Assembly: GCF_000332355.1 (NCBI RefSeq)
Contig: NZ_KB235958.1
Coordinates: 1,023,175-1,087,174 of the forward strand
Length of the DNA stretch: 64,000 bases
Origin: Baaleninema simplex PCC 7105
GTDB lineage: Bacteria; Cyanobacteriota; Cyanobacteriia; Cyanobacteriales; Geitlerinemataceae
Direction: 5' to 3'
The position numbers and the translations under genes are program-made. Positions 43,851 to 52,786 of the stretch are shown piece by piece. The notes under the pieces are model-generated. The model saw nothing but the letters and a program-made list of their open reading frames with translations, was not told where the DNA came from and did no database searches. The number at the start of each line of letters is the position of its first letter. Position 1 is the first letter of the stretch.

Positions 43851-45371
43851 GTGGCGAGAGTTATGCCGTTTCCGAGATCTAGTGGAATTTTACTGCACCC
43901 GACTTCCCTTCCCAGTCGCTTTGGAATAGGCGATTTGGGAGAGGAAGCCTACCGTTTCGTGGATTTCCTCGCTGGAAGCGGACAGCAGCTCTGGCAAATT
44001 TTACCTCTCGGACCGACGGGATACGGGAATTCTCCCTATTTGTCCTATTCGGCGATGGCGGGCAATCCGCTGCTGATTAGTTTAGAACGGCTGTGTGACG
44101 ACGGGTTGCTTTCACAAGAGGATTTGGCGGAGGTTCCCGAACTTCCGAGCGATCGCGTGGATTACGATCGCGTCGAACAGGTGAAAACTCCGCTGTTACA
44201 AAAGTCGTACCGTAATTTTCGCAGCGTCGCCACCACCGACCAACAGAAGGAATTCGTCGAGTTTTGCAAGGATAAAGCCCACTGGCTCGACGATTACGCT
44301 CTGTTTATTTCCCTTAAAACGCAAGTTTACAACGGAACGAGTTGGAATACGTGGGACGACGAGATCTCGAAACGCGATCCCAAGGCGTTGGAGAAATGGC
44401 GAGAAGAGCTTCACGAAGAAGTCGAATTTCGCAAATACCTGCAATTCGAGTTTTTCCGGCAGTGGTCGGCGTTGAAGGAATACGCCAACGATCGCCAGAT
44501 TCAAATGTTCGGCGATATTCCCTTTTACGTGGCTCACGATAGCGCCGATGTTTGGGCCCATCGAGATATCTTTTGTTTGGACGAGGAAACGGGTAAACCC
44601 TCGTTGATGGCAGGCGTTCCGCCGGATTACTTCAGCGCGACGGGTCAACTCTGGGGAAATCCCATTTACGATTGGGAGGAGTTGAAGAAAACCAATTTCC
44701 GCTGGTGGATGCAACGGTTCCACGCAGTTCTCGATCGCCTGGATTTGATTCGTATCGACCACTTCCGAGGCTTTGAGGCGTATTGGGCCGTTCCTGGCAA
44801 CGAAGAGACGGCGATGAACGGGGAATGGGTCGAAGCTCCGGGGTACGAATTTTTCGATCGCTTGAAAGAGGAATTGGGAGAACTGCCCATCGTCGCCGAA
44901 GATTTGGGCATTATTACGCCGGAAGTGGAAGCATTACGAGACCGTTTCAAATTCCCCGGAATGAAGATTTTACACTTCGCCTTCGATTCCGGTCGCGACA
45001 ATCCCTATTTACCGTTTAATTACGATTCTAAAAACTTCGTGGTCTATACGGGAACCCATGATAACAATACAACCGTGGGGTGGTACGAGGCGCGATCGGA
45101 TGAAGAAAACCAATGGGTTTGGAATTATATCGGCTGTAGTCGCGGCGAAGGATTCCATTGGGATTTGATTCGCTTGGCTATGAGTACTAATGCCAATCAA
45201 GCGGTGTTTCCGTTACAGGATTTGCTGGGACTCGGGGCGGATGCCAGGATGAACGAACCCAGTAAAGCGGAAGGAAACTGGGAATGGCGGTACGACCCGG
45301 AACTGTTGACGGACGAGTTACGCGATCGCTTGTTGTTTTATACCTGTGTTTACGGTCGCAATCCGTCGTAG
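43851..45371 (+). CDS. malQ: 4-alpha-glucanotransferase (amylomaltase, GH77)
   Basis: The 506-residue product (502 from the ATG at 43863, the likelier start; the GTG at 43851 is an alternative) transfers alpha-1,4-glucan segments in glycogen breakdown. GH77 hallmarks are GILLHPTSLPSRFGIGDLG at the N-terminus, the catalytic nucleophile in IRIDHFRGFEAYW (about 302), the acid/base Glu in VAEDLG (about 349) and the stabilising Asp in YTGTHDNNT (about 402). Length is normal for the bacterial family. An inverted repeat follows 55 bp after the stop. Confidence 0.93.
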   Translation: MARVMPFPRSSGILLHPTSLPSRFGIGDLGEEAYRFVDFLAGSGQQLWQILPLGPTGYGNSPYLSYSAMAGNPLLISLERLCDDGLLSQEDLAEVPELPSDRVDYDRVEQVKTPLLQKSYRNFRSVATTDQQKEFVEFCKDKAHWLDDYALFISLKTQVYNGTSWNTWDDEISKRDPKALEKWREELHEEVEFRKYLQFEFFRQWSALKEYANDRQIQMFGDIPFYVAHDSADVWAHRDIFCLDEETGKPSLMAGVPPDYFSATGQLWGNPIYDWEELKKTNFRWWMQRFHAVLDRLDLIRIDHFRGFEAYWAVPGNEETAMNGEWVEAPGYEFFDRLKEELGELPIVAEDLGIITPEVEALRDRFKFPGMKILHFAFDSGRDNPYLPFNYDSKNFVVYTGTHDNNTTVGWYEARSDEENQWVWNYIGCSRGEGFHWDLIRLAMSTNANQAVFPLQDLLGLGADARMNEPSKAEGNWEWRYDPELLTDELRDRLLFYTCVYGRNPS

Positions 45372-45426
45372 TTTGACAAGGGTTTGAGAAAATTTTTGAC
45401 GCCGAGAGGCATCGCCAATAACAACA

Positions 45427-45470
45427 GAAACGGTCAGTTTAGGTTTGACTCTTGAATCTCTGACCGTTTC
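45427..45470 (+). terminator. Hairpin downstream of the glucanotransferase gene
   Basis: GAAACGGTCAG pairs perfectly with CTGACCGTTTC over a 22-base loop, 55 bp after the stop. No T-run follows, so it may be a rho-independent-like or merely structural element. Confidence 0.45.
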
Positions 45471-45535
45471 GTGTTAAAAGCAAGATAATTTAGCGAACGA
45501 GAAACACGCTCGTTCGAGTTTTTCCGATTTGCGTT

Positions 45536-46888
45536 ATGCTGGTTCGCTTGAAGCTCGAAAATCTATATTCCTTCAAGGCGATAGAATTTAGTGCGATCGC
45601 CTCTCGAGAACGCATTCATCCCCATCACGTTTATCCAGCTCGCAATCGTAACGACGTTCGTTTAACTCGCTTTGCTGCTATTTACGGGGCGAATGCCTCT
45701 GGAAAATCAAATTTTGTTAAAGCCCTCGAATTCGCTCGCAATTTTATTTTACACGGACAGCGACCAGGGGAAAAAATTCCCGTGGAACGGTTTCGTCTCG
45801 ATTCCGACTGTTTAAAACGTCCGGCTCGGTTTACGATCGAAATTAAGTCTCGAGGAGTCCTCTACGAGTATGGTTTTGAATGCGATCGCGAACGGGTACA
45901 TCGAGAATGGCTGTACAGCTTTACTCGTCAAAGCGATCGACTGTTATTCGATCGACAAACTCAAGCCAATGGAAACGCAACCCTCAAGTTCGGCGATTTT
46001 ACCAAGTCTCTTAGTTCGGAAGACCGACAATTTCTCGAATTCGTCGGGAAAGGAACTCGCCCTAATCAATTATACCTCCACGAATGCGTCGAACACAACC
46101 TTGAAATTTTTATCGATCCCTATCGCTGGTTTCGTCATACCCTAACCATTATCAACCCCGAAAGTCACCCGCTGTCGATTGAATTAGACTTACAGAAAGA
46201 TGAAAATTTTCAAACCTTTTTTAATGAAATTCTACAAATTGCCGATACGGGAATTAGTCGAATTGAAACAGAAGAAGTTGATTGGGATACTCCTGAAGGT
46301 CAACTGGTTCAAAACATACTGAAAAACCGATCGAACTCAGAATTCGCTGATGTCATTTACTTGCACGGTTCTTACGGGATGAGATTTACAGTCGTCAATC
46401 ACCGTGAGGATTCAAAACTTCTGAAGTTAGTCACGATTCACCGAGACAGTCAAAATCGAGAAGTTCGATTCGATATTTACGAAGAATCTGATGGAACTAA
46501 GCGGCTTCTCGATTTAATTCCCTTACTTCACGAATTAATTGCTTCAGACGGAGAGCGCGTGTTTGTGGTGGACGAACTCGCACGCAGCCTTCATCCTCAG
46601 CTTTCACGGCTTCTGGCTGAATTACATCTCAAGTCTAACAATCAAAATAAGCCGACTCAACTTATCGTCACGACTCACGAAACGAACCTATTAGACTTAG
46701 AACTGTTGCGACGAGACGAGGTATGGTTTATGGAAAAACAGCTTAACGGTGCTACCGATCTTTACTCGCTATATGACTTTAAACCTCGCTACGAAAAAGA
46801 CGTTCTGAATAACTATCTTCAAGGTCGTTACGGTGCAATTCCGTTTTTGGGAAATGCCCGTGCTTTGGGGTTAACGAAAAGTTCCTAA
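45536..46888 (+). CDS. AAA15-family ATPase, RloA/AbiLi-like defence protein
   Basis: The 450-residue protein has an SMC-like/OLD-like ATPase layout: N-terminal VRLKLENLYSFK strand, Walker A GANASGKSN (about residue 50), a middle lid region, and a Walker B/D-loop VFVVDELARSLHP (about 341-353), then TTHE with the H-loop-like His. This is the AAA15 (RloA-like) type found in abortive-infection pairs. It is followed 17 bp later by a RloB-like gene, the partner known from RloAB and AbiL loci, so the pair is probably one operon. The ATPase likely senses phage and controls the nuclease-like partner; that mechanism is inferred from related systems. Confidence 0.82.
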   Translation: MLVRLKLENLYSFKAIEFSAIASRERIHPHHVYPARNRNDVRLTRFAAIYGANASGKSNFVKALEFARNFILHGQRPGEKIPVERFRLDSDCLKRPARFTIEIKSRGVLYEYGFECDRERVHREWLYSFTRQSDRLLFDRQTQANGNATLKFGDFTKSLSSEDRQFLEFVGKGTRPNQLYLHECVEHNLEIFIDPYRWFRHTLTIINPESHPLSIELDLQKDENFQTFFNEILQIADTGISRIETEEVDWDTPEGQLVQNILKNRSNSEFADVIYLHGSYGMRFTVVNHREDSKLLKLVTIHRDSQNREVRFDIYEESDGTKRLLDLIPLLHELIASDGERVFVVDELARSLHPQLSRLLAELHLKSNNQNKPTQLIVTTHETNLLDLELLRRDEVWFMEKQLNGATDLYSLYDFKPRYEKDVLNNYLQGRYGAIPFLGNARALGLTKSS

Positions 46889-46905
46889 CGTTCGTCTCAC
46901 TTCGC

Positions 46906-47514
46906 ATGGCTAAAAAGTCCAAACGCTCCTTCAGTCGCCCTAAACCGAGTCGGGATTTACGAAAAGTCTATTTTATCGCGACAGAGGGAGAGAAAACAGA
47001 AGCGATATACTTTGACTGTTTTAAAGGCAATCCGTATCGTCAAAATGTTATTGTTCGAGTATTACCAACACGCAAAGGTCGTTCGTCTCCCACAAGCGTC
47101 CTGAATCGTTTACAAGAGAAAATTAAAAAAACTCAGCTAAAACCCGGTGACGAACTTTGGCTCATTGTGGATGTTCCTGAATGGGAAAAATCCGAACTTC
47201 AACAGGTGTACCAAGTTTGTCAAAAACAGAGATATTTTTTAGGTGCCAGCAATCCCAGTTTTGAACTTTGGCTGCTTCTACACCAGAGAAATCCTCGTAC
47301 CCCTGCAACGGTGAAGGAATGCGAAAGCGAACTGACTCGTTTATTGGGGAAACGTTACGAGAAAAGTAATTACGACGCTCAAAAACTCTTGGCTTACGTT
47401 AAAGAGGCGATCGCACATGGAAAACGTCTACATACTGACGAACAGGAATTTTGTCCGCAGCAAGTCGGAACTCACGTTTACCGTCTCGTTGAAAAGTTGA
47501 TTGTTAAGACTTGA
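46906..47514 (+). CDS. RloB-like TOPRIM-related protein (AbiLii-like)
   Basis: The 202-residue protein starts with a basic MAKKSKRSFSRPKPSRDLRK leader, then FIATEGEKTE with the expected acidic residue of a TOPRIM-like fold (about residues 24-33), GDELWLIVDVPEW (about 80-92) and SNPSFELWLLLH (about 115), all RloB-family marks. The motif that normally carries two Asp residues (DxD) reads DVP here, with Glu next. The gene follows the RloA-like ATPase by 17 bp. A likely effector nuclease of the pair; the altered motif raises some doubt about activity. No terminator T-run but a strong hairpin lies 33 bp downstream. Confidence 0.82.
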   Translation: MAKKSKRSFSRPKPSRDLRKVYFIATEGEKTEAIYFDCFKGNPYRQNVIVRVLPTRKGRSSPTSVLNRLQEKIKKTQLKPGDELWLIVDVPEWEKSELQQVYQVCQKQRYFLGASNPSFELWLLLHQRNPRTPATVKECESELTRLLGKRYEKSNYDAQKLLAYVKEAIAHGKRLHTDEQEFCPQQVGTHVYRLVEKLIVKT

Positions 47515-47547
47515 GGTTTTCTAAAAGAAGTCGTATAACAGGAGCAT

Positions 47548-47580
47548 AGATCCCCGGTATCTCGGAGATGCCGGGGATCT
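47548..47580. terminator. Long perfect hairpin between convergent genes
   Basis: AGATCCCCGG pairs with CCGGGGATCT, continuing inward through ATCTC and GAGAT with one mismatch, leaving a 1-base loop. It lies between the RloB-like gene and the convergent mannosidase gene and could end transcription from both sides, although no T-run follows. Confidence 0.6.
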
Positions 47581-47635
47581 GGGGAACAAATCCTTCGATG
47601 ACATCAGATTTTCAACCCGAGAATTGAAGGAATTC

Positions 47636-50600
47636 TCAAGGCTGGATTCGGAAACTAGCCACTTGCCAGGGTTCGAGGTTTTCACTTCCCTCGATATCCC
47701 GTTCTAAACCATCGACGCGAGAGGCGATCGCACCGCCCAAAACACTGTCGAATTCGACTTTAGCGGCGTTTCCAATACTGTCGTATCCTCGCAGAATCCA
47801 GCCGCGAGAGGCGTCTTCGGCTTGTTTGAACGCTGTGACGATGAAGTGTTTGGGCTTGACGGTCAACCAAGACATCGACGGGGGAAGATGTCCGCTGGAG
47901 GTTTGGGAATTTCCGAGACGGACGAAAACGGGTTGGTTGAAACGATATCCCCATCGGACGGTTTCGGCGTCTCGCCAATCGCCGGAATGGGGATAGATGG
48001 CGTAGGAAAATCGATGTTCGCCGAAGTCGGCGTCGGGGTCTGGCCAAGTGGAACCCCGTAACAGGGTCAGTCGCAATTGGTTCGGTTTGGCATCGTAGCC
48101 GTGTTTGCAATTGTTGAGGAGACTGACGCCAAATCGATCTCCCGATAGGTCTGCCCATTGCAAGGCGGGAACTTCCCATTTGGCTTTTTCGGCCTCGGTT
48201 TGGGGTCGCGTCGGACGTGCGATCGCCCCGAAGGGTGTTTCGGTGGTAAAACTTTCGGCGTTGAGATTCAAGCCAAAGGCGGTTTTGACGAGGACGTGGG
48301 GTTCTCGCCAATCGACGCGAGTTTCGATTTTGAGGATGGGGGAGTCGATGTCGAGGATGTAGTCGCGGATAAAGCGGGAGTTGCGAAATCGCTGGACGAC
48401 ACGCACTCGCTGACGGATTTCGCTGTATTCTAGACAGGTTATCGATTCTAAGGTAGCGGCTTCGAGAGGCTTTTCTTCATAGTTGGGGTCGATATTCCAC
48501 GCATCCCAATATTGTCCTTTATCTTCAAAGAATTGTAAGCGATCGCCTCCGGAACTGTTCAGGATTTCCTGTTGGGTTTCAATATGAAAAATTGAAGCTA
48601 AATTACCGGTGATTTCGTCAATTTTTACGCGAATTTGTGTGTTTTGAAGTTTTGTGACATAATTGGGTATGTCATAATTCCGCGCCGGAAGTGACGATGG
48701 CTCGATCCAGAGGGTAGTAATTCCCATTTCCGGCAATTTGGGGATATAAACCTGCAATGTGTCGCGAAACGGTATACTTTGCAGCGGCTTTCCGTCGATA
48801 TCGCAAGCTCTCCAGGTTTTACTGGGGTCGGGAACCTGTATAACTACCACTTCAGAGCGATCGCCTCCCGCGACGTTGACACAATATATCGGGACAGCCT
48901 CAGAATGCTGTGGTGGTGGGAGTTTCAGCAGTTGGGTAAGGAAGTTTAGAGAGGTTTCTACCACCTCGGCGACGGTGCGATCGATCTCTTGCGTGGCGCG
49001 ATCGGCGTCTCGGAAAACTTCGGGAATGGCAGAACCGGGGAGAATGTCGTGAAACTGATCGAAGAGCAGGAGTTTCCAAGCGCGATCGAGTTGGGCTTTG
49101 GGATAGGGGACTTTCGCCAATCTCGACGCGACGGAGGCTAACACCTCCGCCTGGTACAAACCGCGTTCGCCGCGACGGTTGGCGAGTTTGCGATCGCCGT
49201 GGGAGGTGTAACAGCCGCGATGGTATTCGAGATAGAGTTCGTCTCGCCAAACGGGGGGTTGAGGGGAGGCGGCGGTGAGGCGATCGAGGAAATCGGTGGC
49301 TTTGGAAAACTGGAGTTGGGGAAATTGGGGCGATCGCTGCCAGCGTCTGGCTACTTCTAGCATATCGCGAGTCGGACCGCCGCCGTGGTCGCCCACTCCC
49401 GGCAACCAGAGGGCTTCGGACAATCCCGTTTTCTCCTGCCAAGTTTGGGCGTAGCGGGCGATTTGCTGGGAGTCGATATCCTGTCCGATGGGAGAACTCA
49501 TCCAACTGAGGATTTCCGACCCGTCGGGAGACTGCCAGCGAAACCACTCGTAGGGGAATTCGGTGGTATCGTTCCAGCGCAATTTCTGAGTGACAAAATA
49601 GTCGATTCCCCCAGCTTTGAGGAGTTGGGGAAGCTGCCAGCAAAAGCCGAAGCTGTCGGGAAGCCACGCCACGCGAGAAATTTCGCCGAATTTCTCTCGG
49701 GTGTACTGCTGTCCGTAGAGAATTTGACGGACGATGGATTCGCCACTGACGAGATTGAATTCCGGTTCGACCCACAATCCGGCTGCAATTTCCCAAACTC
49801 CCGATTTAACGCGGTTTTGAATTTCGGCGAACACGTCGGGGCGGTGGGTTTCGATCCAGTCGTACAATGCTGGAGAGGAATGGCAAAAAATCAGTTCTGA
49901 AAACTCTTGTTGAAGAGACAAGACGGACTCGAAGGTTCGTTGTGCGGCGTCCCAGGTTTCCGATACCGGCCACAACCAAGCCATGTCTAAGTGAGCGTGT
50001 CCGAGGAGAGACACTGTAAGAGAAGATTTGGGAAATTCAGTTTCGAGGATTTGGCGAAGTTGGGAGAGGGAACGATGGAAGCGATCGCGATCGCTCGGTA
50101 ACGCCTCCCAGTCGATGACATCTATATATATAGAGAAATCTCGAACCTCTCGATGGAGAATTTCGCAAACAGCCAGTTCGTCGGCGATAAATCCGGGGTC
50201 GATTTCCTCGGATTCGTATATTAAATCAGAGGTAACTAACGCGCCGTCGTCGTGACCGGGACTGATGAGGCGAATTGCCAGATTTAAACAGTCGCCAGGT
50301 CGAACGGATTCCCTCAGCAACAGCCGTCCGAAACAGTCGAACAAATCTCCTTCTCGAATTAAAGTTCCGTTGACAAAAATTTTGGCGTCTTCCGCCCACC
50401 AGCGCAGAGACAACCGCAACGCCAACCCCGTCACATCGTAATCGTTTAAAAACTCCGGAACGACGAGGGTTTGACTCAGCCACAAAACTCGTTTTCCCCG
50501 ATTCCAAGAAATATGTCGCCGGGAATTCAAGGTGACGGGTTGCCAATTTTGCCAAGTTTCCGGACGTAGTGCCAGTTCTTCTGTAAGATCGGCGTCGCAA

Positions 50601-50674
50601 AATCGCCAATTCTCTAAAATATCGAGGCGACAAAGCTGTTTTAATTTCGCGATCGTCTGTGCGAGTCTTTCCAC
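47636..50674 (-). CDS. Alpha-mannosidase, GH38
   Basis: The 1012-residue enzyme should release alpha-linked mannose. It has the GH38 zinc motif HAHLDMAWLWP (about residues 225-235), the nucleophile region WLPDSFGF (about 338) and a second metal-binding His in GVGDHGGGPT (about 430). The first 200 residues form the beta-sandwich domain seen in long bacterial and fungal members, and the C-terminal half (from about 600) fits the GH38 beta-domains. The GTG start at 50672-50674 is preceded by GGGGAAG at good spacing. No signal peptide, so it is probably cytoplasmic. It is divergent from 50781-52607 with 106 bp between. Confidence 0.9.
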   Translation of the reverse strand: MERLAQTIAKLKQLCRLDILENWRFCDADLTEELALRPETWQNWQPVTLNSRRHISWNRGKRVLWLSQTLVVPEFLNDYDVTGLALRLSLRWWAEDAKIFVNGTLIREGDLFDCFGRLLLRESVRPGDCLNLAIRLISPGHDDGALVTSDLIYESEEIDPGFIADELAVCEILHREVRDFSIYIDVIDWEALPSDRDRFHRSLSQLRQILETEFPKSSLTVSLLGHAHLDMAWLWPVSETWDAAQRTFESVLSLQQEFSELIFCHSSPALYDWIETHRPDVFAEIQNRVKSGVWEIAAGLWVEPEFNLVSGESIVRQILYGQQYTREKFGEISRVAWLPDSFGFCWQLPQLLKAGGIDYFVTQKLRWNDTTEFPYEWFRWQSPDGSEILSWMSSPIGQDIDSQQIARYAQTWQEKTGLSEALWLPGVGDHGGGPTRDMLEVARRWQRSPQFPQLQFSKATDFLDRLTAASPQPPVWRDELYLEYHRGCYTSHGDRKLANRRGERGLYQAEVLASVASRLAKVPYPKAQLDRAWKLLLFDQFHDILPGSAIPEVFRDADRATQEIDRTVAEVVETSLNFLTQLLKLPPPQHSEAVPIYCVNVAGGDRSEVVVIQVPDPSKTWRACDIDGKPLQSIPFRDTLQVYIPKLPEMGITTLWIEPSSLPARNYDIPNYVTKLQNTQIRVKIDEITGNLASIFHIETQQEILNSSGGDRLQFFEDKGQYWDAWNIDPNYEEKPLEAATLESITCLEYSEIRQRVRVVQRFRNSRFIRDYILDIDSPILKIETRVDWREPHVLVKTAFGLNLNAESFTTETPFGAIARPTRPQTEAEKAKWEVPALQWADLSGDRFGVSLLNNCKHGYDAKPNQLRLTLLRGSTWPDPDADFGEHRFSYAIYPHSGDWRDAETVRWGYRFNQPVFVRLGNSQTSSGHLPPSMSWLTVKPKHFIVTAFKQAEDASRGWILRGYDSIGNAAKVEFDSVLGGAIASRVDGLERDIEGSENLEPWQVASFRIQP

Positions 50675-50780
50675 TGACTTCCCCTGTGAAATCTAGGAAG
50701 CATTGTATCGCGAGAACTCGAGTCGAAGACGCAGATTCCGGTAAAATAAAGGGATAACCGAACTACGGGGAGTCGGAATC

Positions 50781-52607
50781 GTGTCTGCTTACACCGGTCC
50801 TTACCAAAGTCGCCTGTTCAACTTTATCGCCGATCGCTCCTTGCGTTTTGGCGACACCGCAGCCAAAGCCTTTCGTCACGCCAAACTCGCCGTACAAAAC
50901 GCCGCGCAAACCTTGCTGTATCCGGTGTACGCGATTTTTCAAACCATAAGACACAGCGATCGCCAAGTGGCATCGGGGTCTACAGCCGAGGCGGAAGCGT
51001 TGCCACAATCCGACACCCCGATTCGCAACGTTTTAGAAACTCTCGATCGCTTAGAAGTTCGCGAAACGCCCGTTTGCGGAATTGCCAGTTCTCGCGAAGA
51101 CCGAAAAATGGTTCTCGTCGTCACAGAAAATCACGTTCTCGAACCTCTCTCCCCGGAAAAACAACAACAACTCGAAGATCGTGTTTTAGCAGAACTGTCT
51201 CGAATTCCGCAGTTGTCGCCGTCGCTGTCTTCGCCACCCGTCAAATCAAAATCTAGAAACAACTTCGATCGCCTGATGGCGTGGGTTCGAGGGAGTGCGA
51301 TCGCCCGTCGTCTCAACTGGTTTAACGAAGCTGCACTTCCGGCGACAACCGTAAATTCAGAATTTACAAACTCCGACACCCGAGCGATCGTTTCATCTCA
51401 GGCAGTGTACGAGATCGATCGTCGTCTCGCCACCTTAGAAAGCGAGTATTTCCTCCCCATCGCCGAATCTCCCGAACCACCGTTGGAGAAGTTGCGTCAT
51501 ATCCTCAAAGCGGCGATCGATTACTTTTTCGGCGGCGATCGATTCCGACACGACGAATTTTGGCTTGAAAAATCCCTAGAATCGCCATCGGGAAATCGAG
51601 GGTTTCTCAATTCCCACATCTCGGAGTTTCGAGACAGCGATCCGTGGCTGGTGAGTTCTCCCGACGTTGCATCTTTACCCGGAACGGGTGCGATCGCATC
51701 TCAAACTTCCCCAATTCCCACATCTAACTCGACAGTTTACGATTCCGCCGTTAACGAGTCTACCGTTTACGAACGAGTGCGTGCTCTCATCGAAGCAGCG
51801 ATCGCCTACTTCTTCAATTTCGACGATCCTTTAAACGTTCCCAGCCAACCACCGCGAAAATCCTTCGCCACCGCCACAACTTCCCCAGTTTCAGATCCGT
51901 GGAATTTTGAAATTCAGGGGTTTGAACCATCGATTTGTGAATCTCTCAATTCCGATTTTTCCCAATTTGAAACGGCTTCCGCTTCCCCGACAGCGTTACC
52001 AGAAGGGAAGCCTTCAAATCCGTTCCGTCAAATTTCAGAAACAATCGATCGTTGGATTTCGACGGGTTCTCTGACAAAACCCTCGTTCCCGAATCGCGAA
52101 ACGACGATTTCGACGACGGAAACAGCAGAATTGACGCCGAAATCCGTAGCATCGCCTCAATCTCCTTCTCGTCAATCTCAAGTTTCCCCATCGAACGGTG
52201 CGAAATCGAGAAGTCTCCCAACGCAACCGTCGAAATTTAAAACTCCCCAATTGAAAGATTCAAACACTCAAACCTCGAACTTTCACAATTCCAAAATTCA
52301 AACCTCCATATCGAGAAATCTCCAAACTCGCCAATCGCATCAAGTTCGGCGTCAAACGGAAACGGGAGCGATCGAATCTCCGCAAACCGCAGTGTCTCGA
52401 GTTCGAGACACTGCAAATTCTTCCAAAGCTAAGGCTTCCAACGCACCAGAATTCCATCCCGACTGGCTCGAGGCGCAAGTGGAGGATTCCGGTTATGTGA
52501 AACACCCGTTAGAAGTGGTGTTAGGATGGCTCGATCGAGTGATGTTGAAAATTGAATTGTGGATTGGGAAACTCTGGAATTGGCTGTTCGATCGATCGTT
52601 GAGATAA
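50781..52607 (+). CDS. Conserved-looking cyanobacterial protein of unknown function
   Basis: I do not recognise a family. The 608-residue protein starts with GTG, preceded by GGGGAG about 10 bases upstream. The first 70 residues (SRLFNFIADRSLRFGDTAAK then AKLAVQNAAQTLLYPVYAIF) form an amphipathic, membrane-associating-looking segment. The middle (about 70-560) is rich in Ser, Pro, Thr and Gln and looks disordered, with two similar motifs, LIEAAIAYFFNFDDP and LKAAIDYFFGGDRF, about 90 residues apart. The last 50 residues (HPLEVVLGWLDRVMLKIELWIGKLWNWLFDRSLR region) are hydrophobic and end in a tryptophan-rich tail. Both ends look like the ordered, conserved parts. A T-rich terminator follows. 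Confidence 0.7.
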   Translation: MSAYTGPYQSRLFNFIADRSLRFGDTAAKAFRHAKLAVQNAAQTLLYPVYAIFQTIRHSDRQVASGSTAEAEALPQSDTPIRNVLETLDRLEVRETPVCGIASSREDRKMVLVVTENHVLEPLSPEKQQQLEDRVLAELSRIPQLSPSLSSPPVKSKSRNNFDRLMAWVRGSAIARRLNWFNEAALPATTVNSEFTNSDTRAIVSSQAVYEIDRRLATLESEYFLPIAESPEPPLEKLRHILKAAIDYFFGGDRFRHDEFWLEKSLESPSGNRGFLNSHISEFRDSDPWLVSSPDVASLPGTGAIASQTSPIPTSNSTVYDSAVNESTVYERVRALIEAAIAYFFNFDDPLNVPSQPPRKSFATATTSPVSDPWNFEIQGFEPSICESLNSDFSQFETASASPTALPEGKPSNPFRQISETIDRWISTGSLTKPSFPNRETTISTTETAELTPKSVASPQSPSRQSQVSPSNGAKSRSLPTQPSKFKTPQLKDSNTQTSNFHNSKIQTSISRNLQTRQSHQVRRQTETGAIESPQTAVSRVRDTANSSKAKASNAPEFHPDWLEAQVEDSGYVKHPLEVVLGWLDRVMLKIELWIGKLWNWLFDRSLR

Positions 52608-52646
52608 GTTAGGTTAGAAAGTTTTAAACCTCTAAAATCCAAGAAG

Positions 52647-52687
52647 CAGCCGAAAATTACTGTTTGCGATCGGCTGTTTTATTTTTT
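52647..52687 (+). terminator. Rho-independent terminator
   Basis: CAGCCGA (52647-52653) pairs with TCGGCTG (52670-52676) and is followed by TTTTATTTTTT, about 40 bp after the stop of 50781-52607. It is the clearest intrinsic terminator in the window. Confidence 0.8.
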
Positions 52688-52786
52688 ATGGCTAAAATTT
52701 CTAACTAGATCGATCGTTTTACGATATTTAATAACTAATATTTGGATTTTATAGTAAGATAGGCTAAACGAGATCGGACAGGTGTG

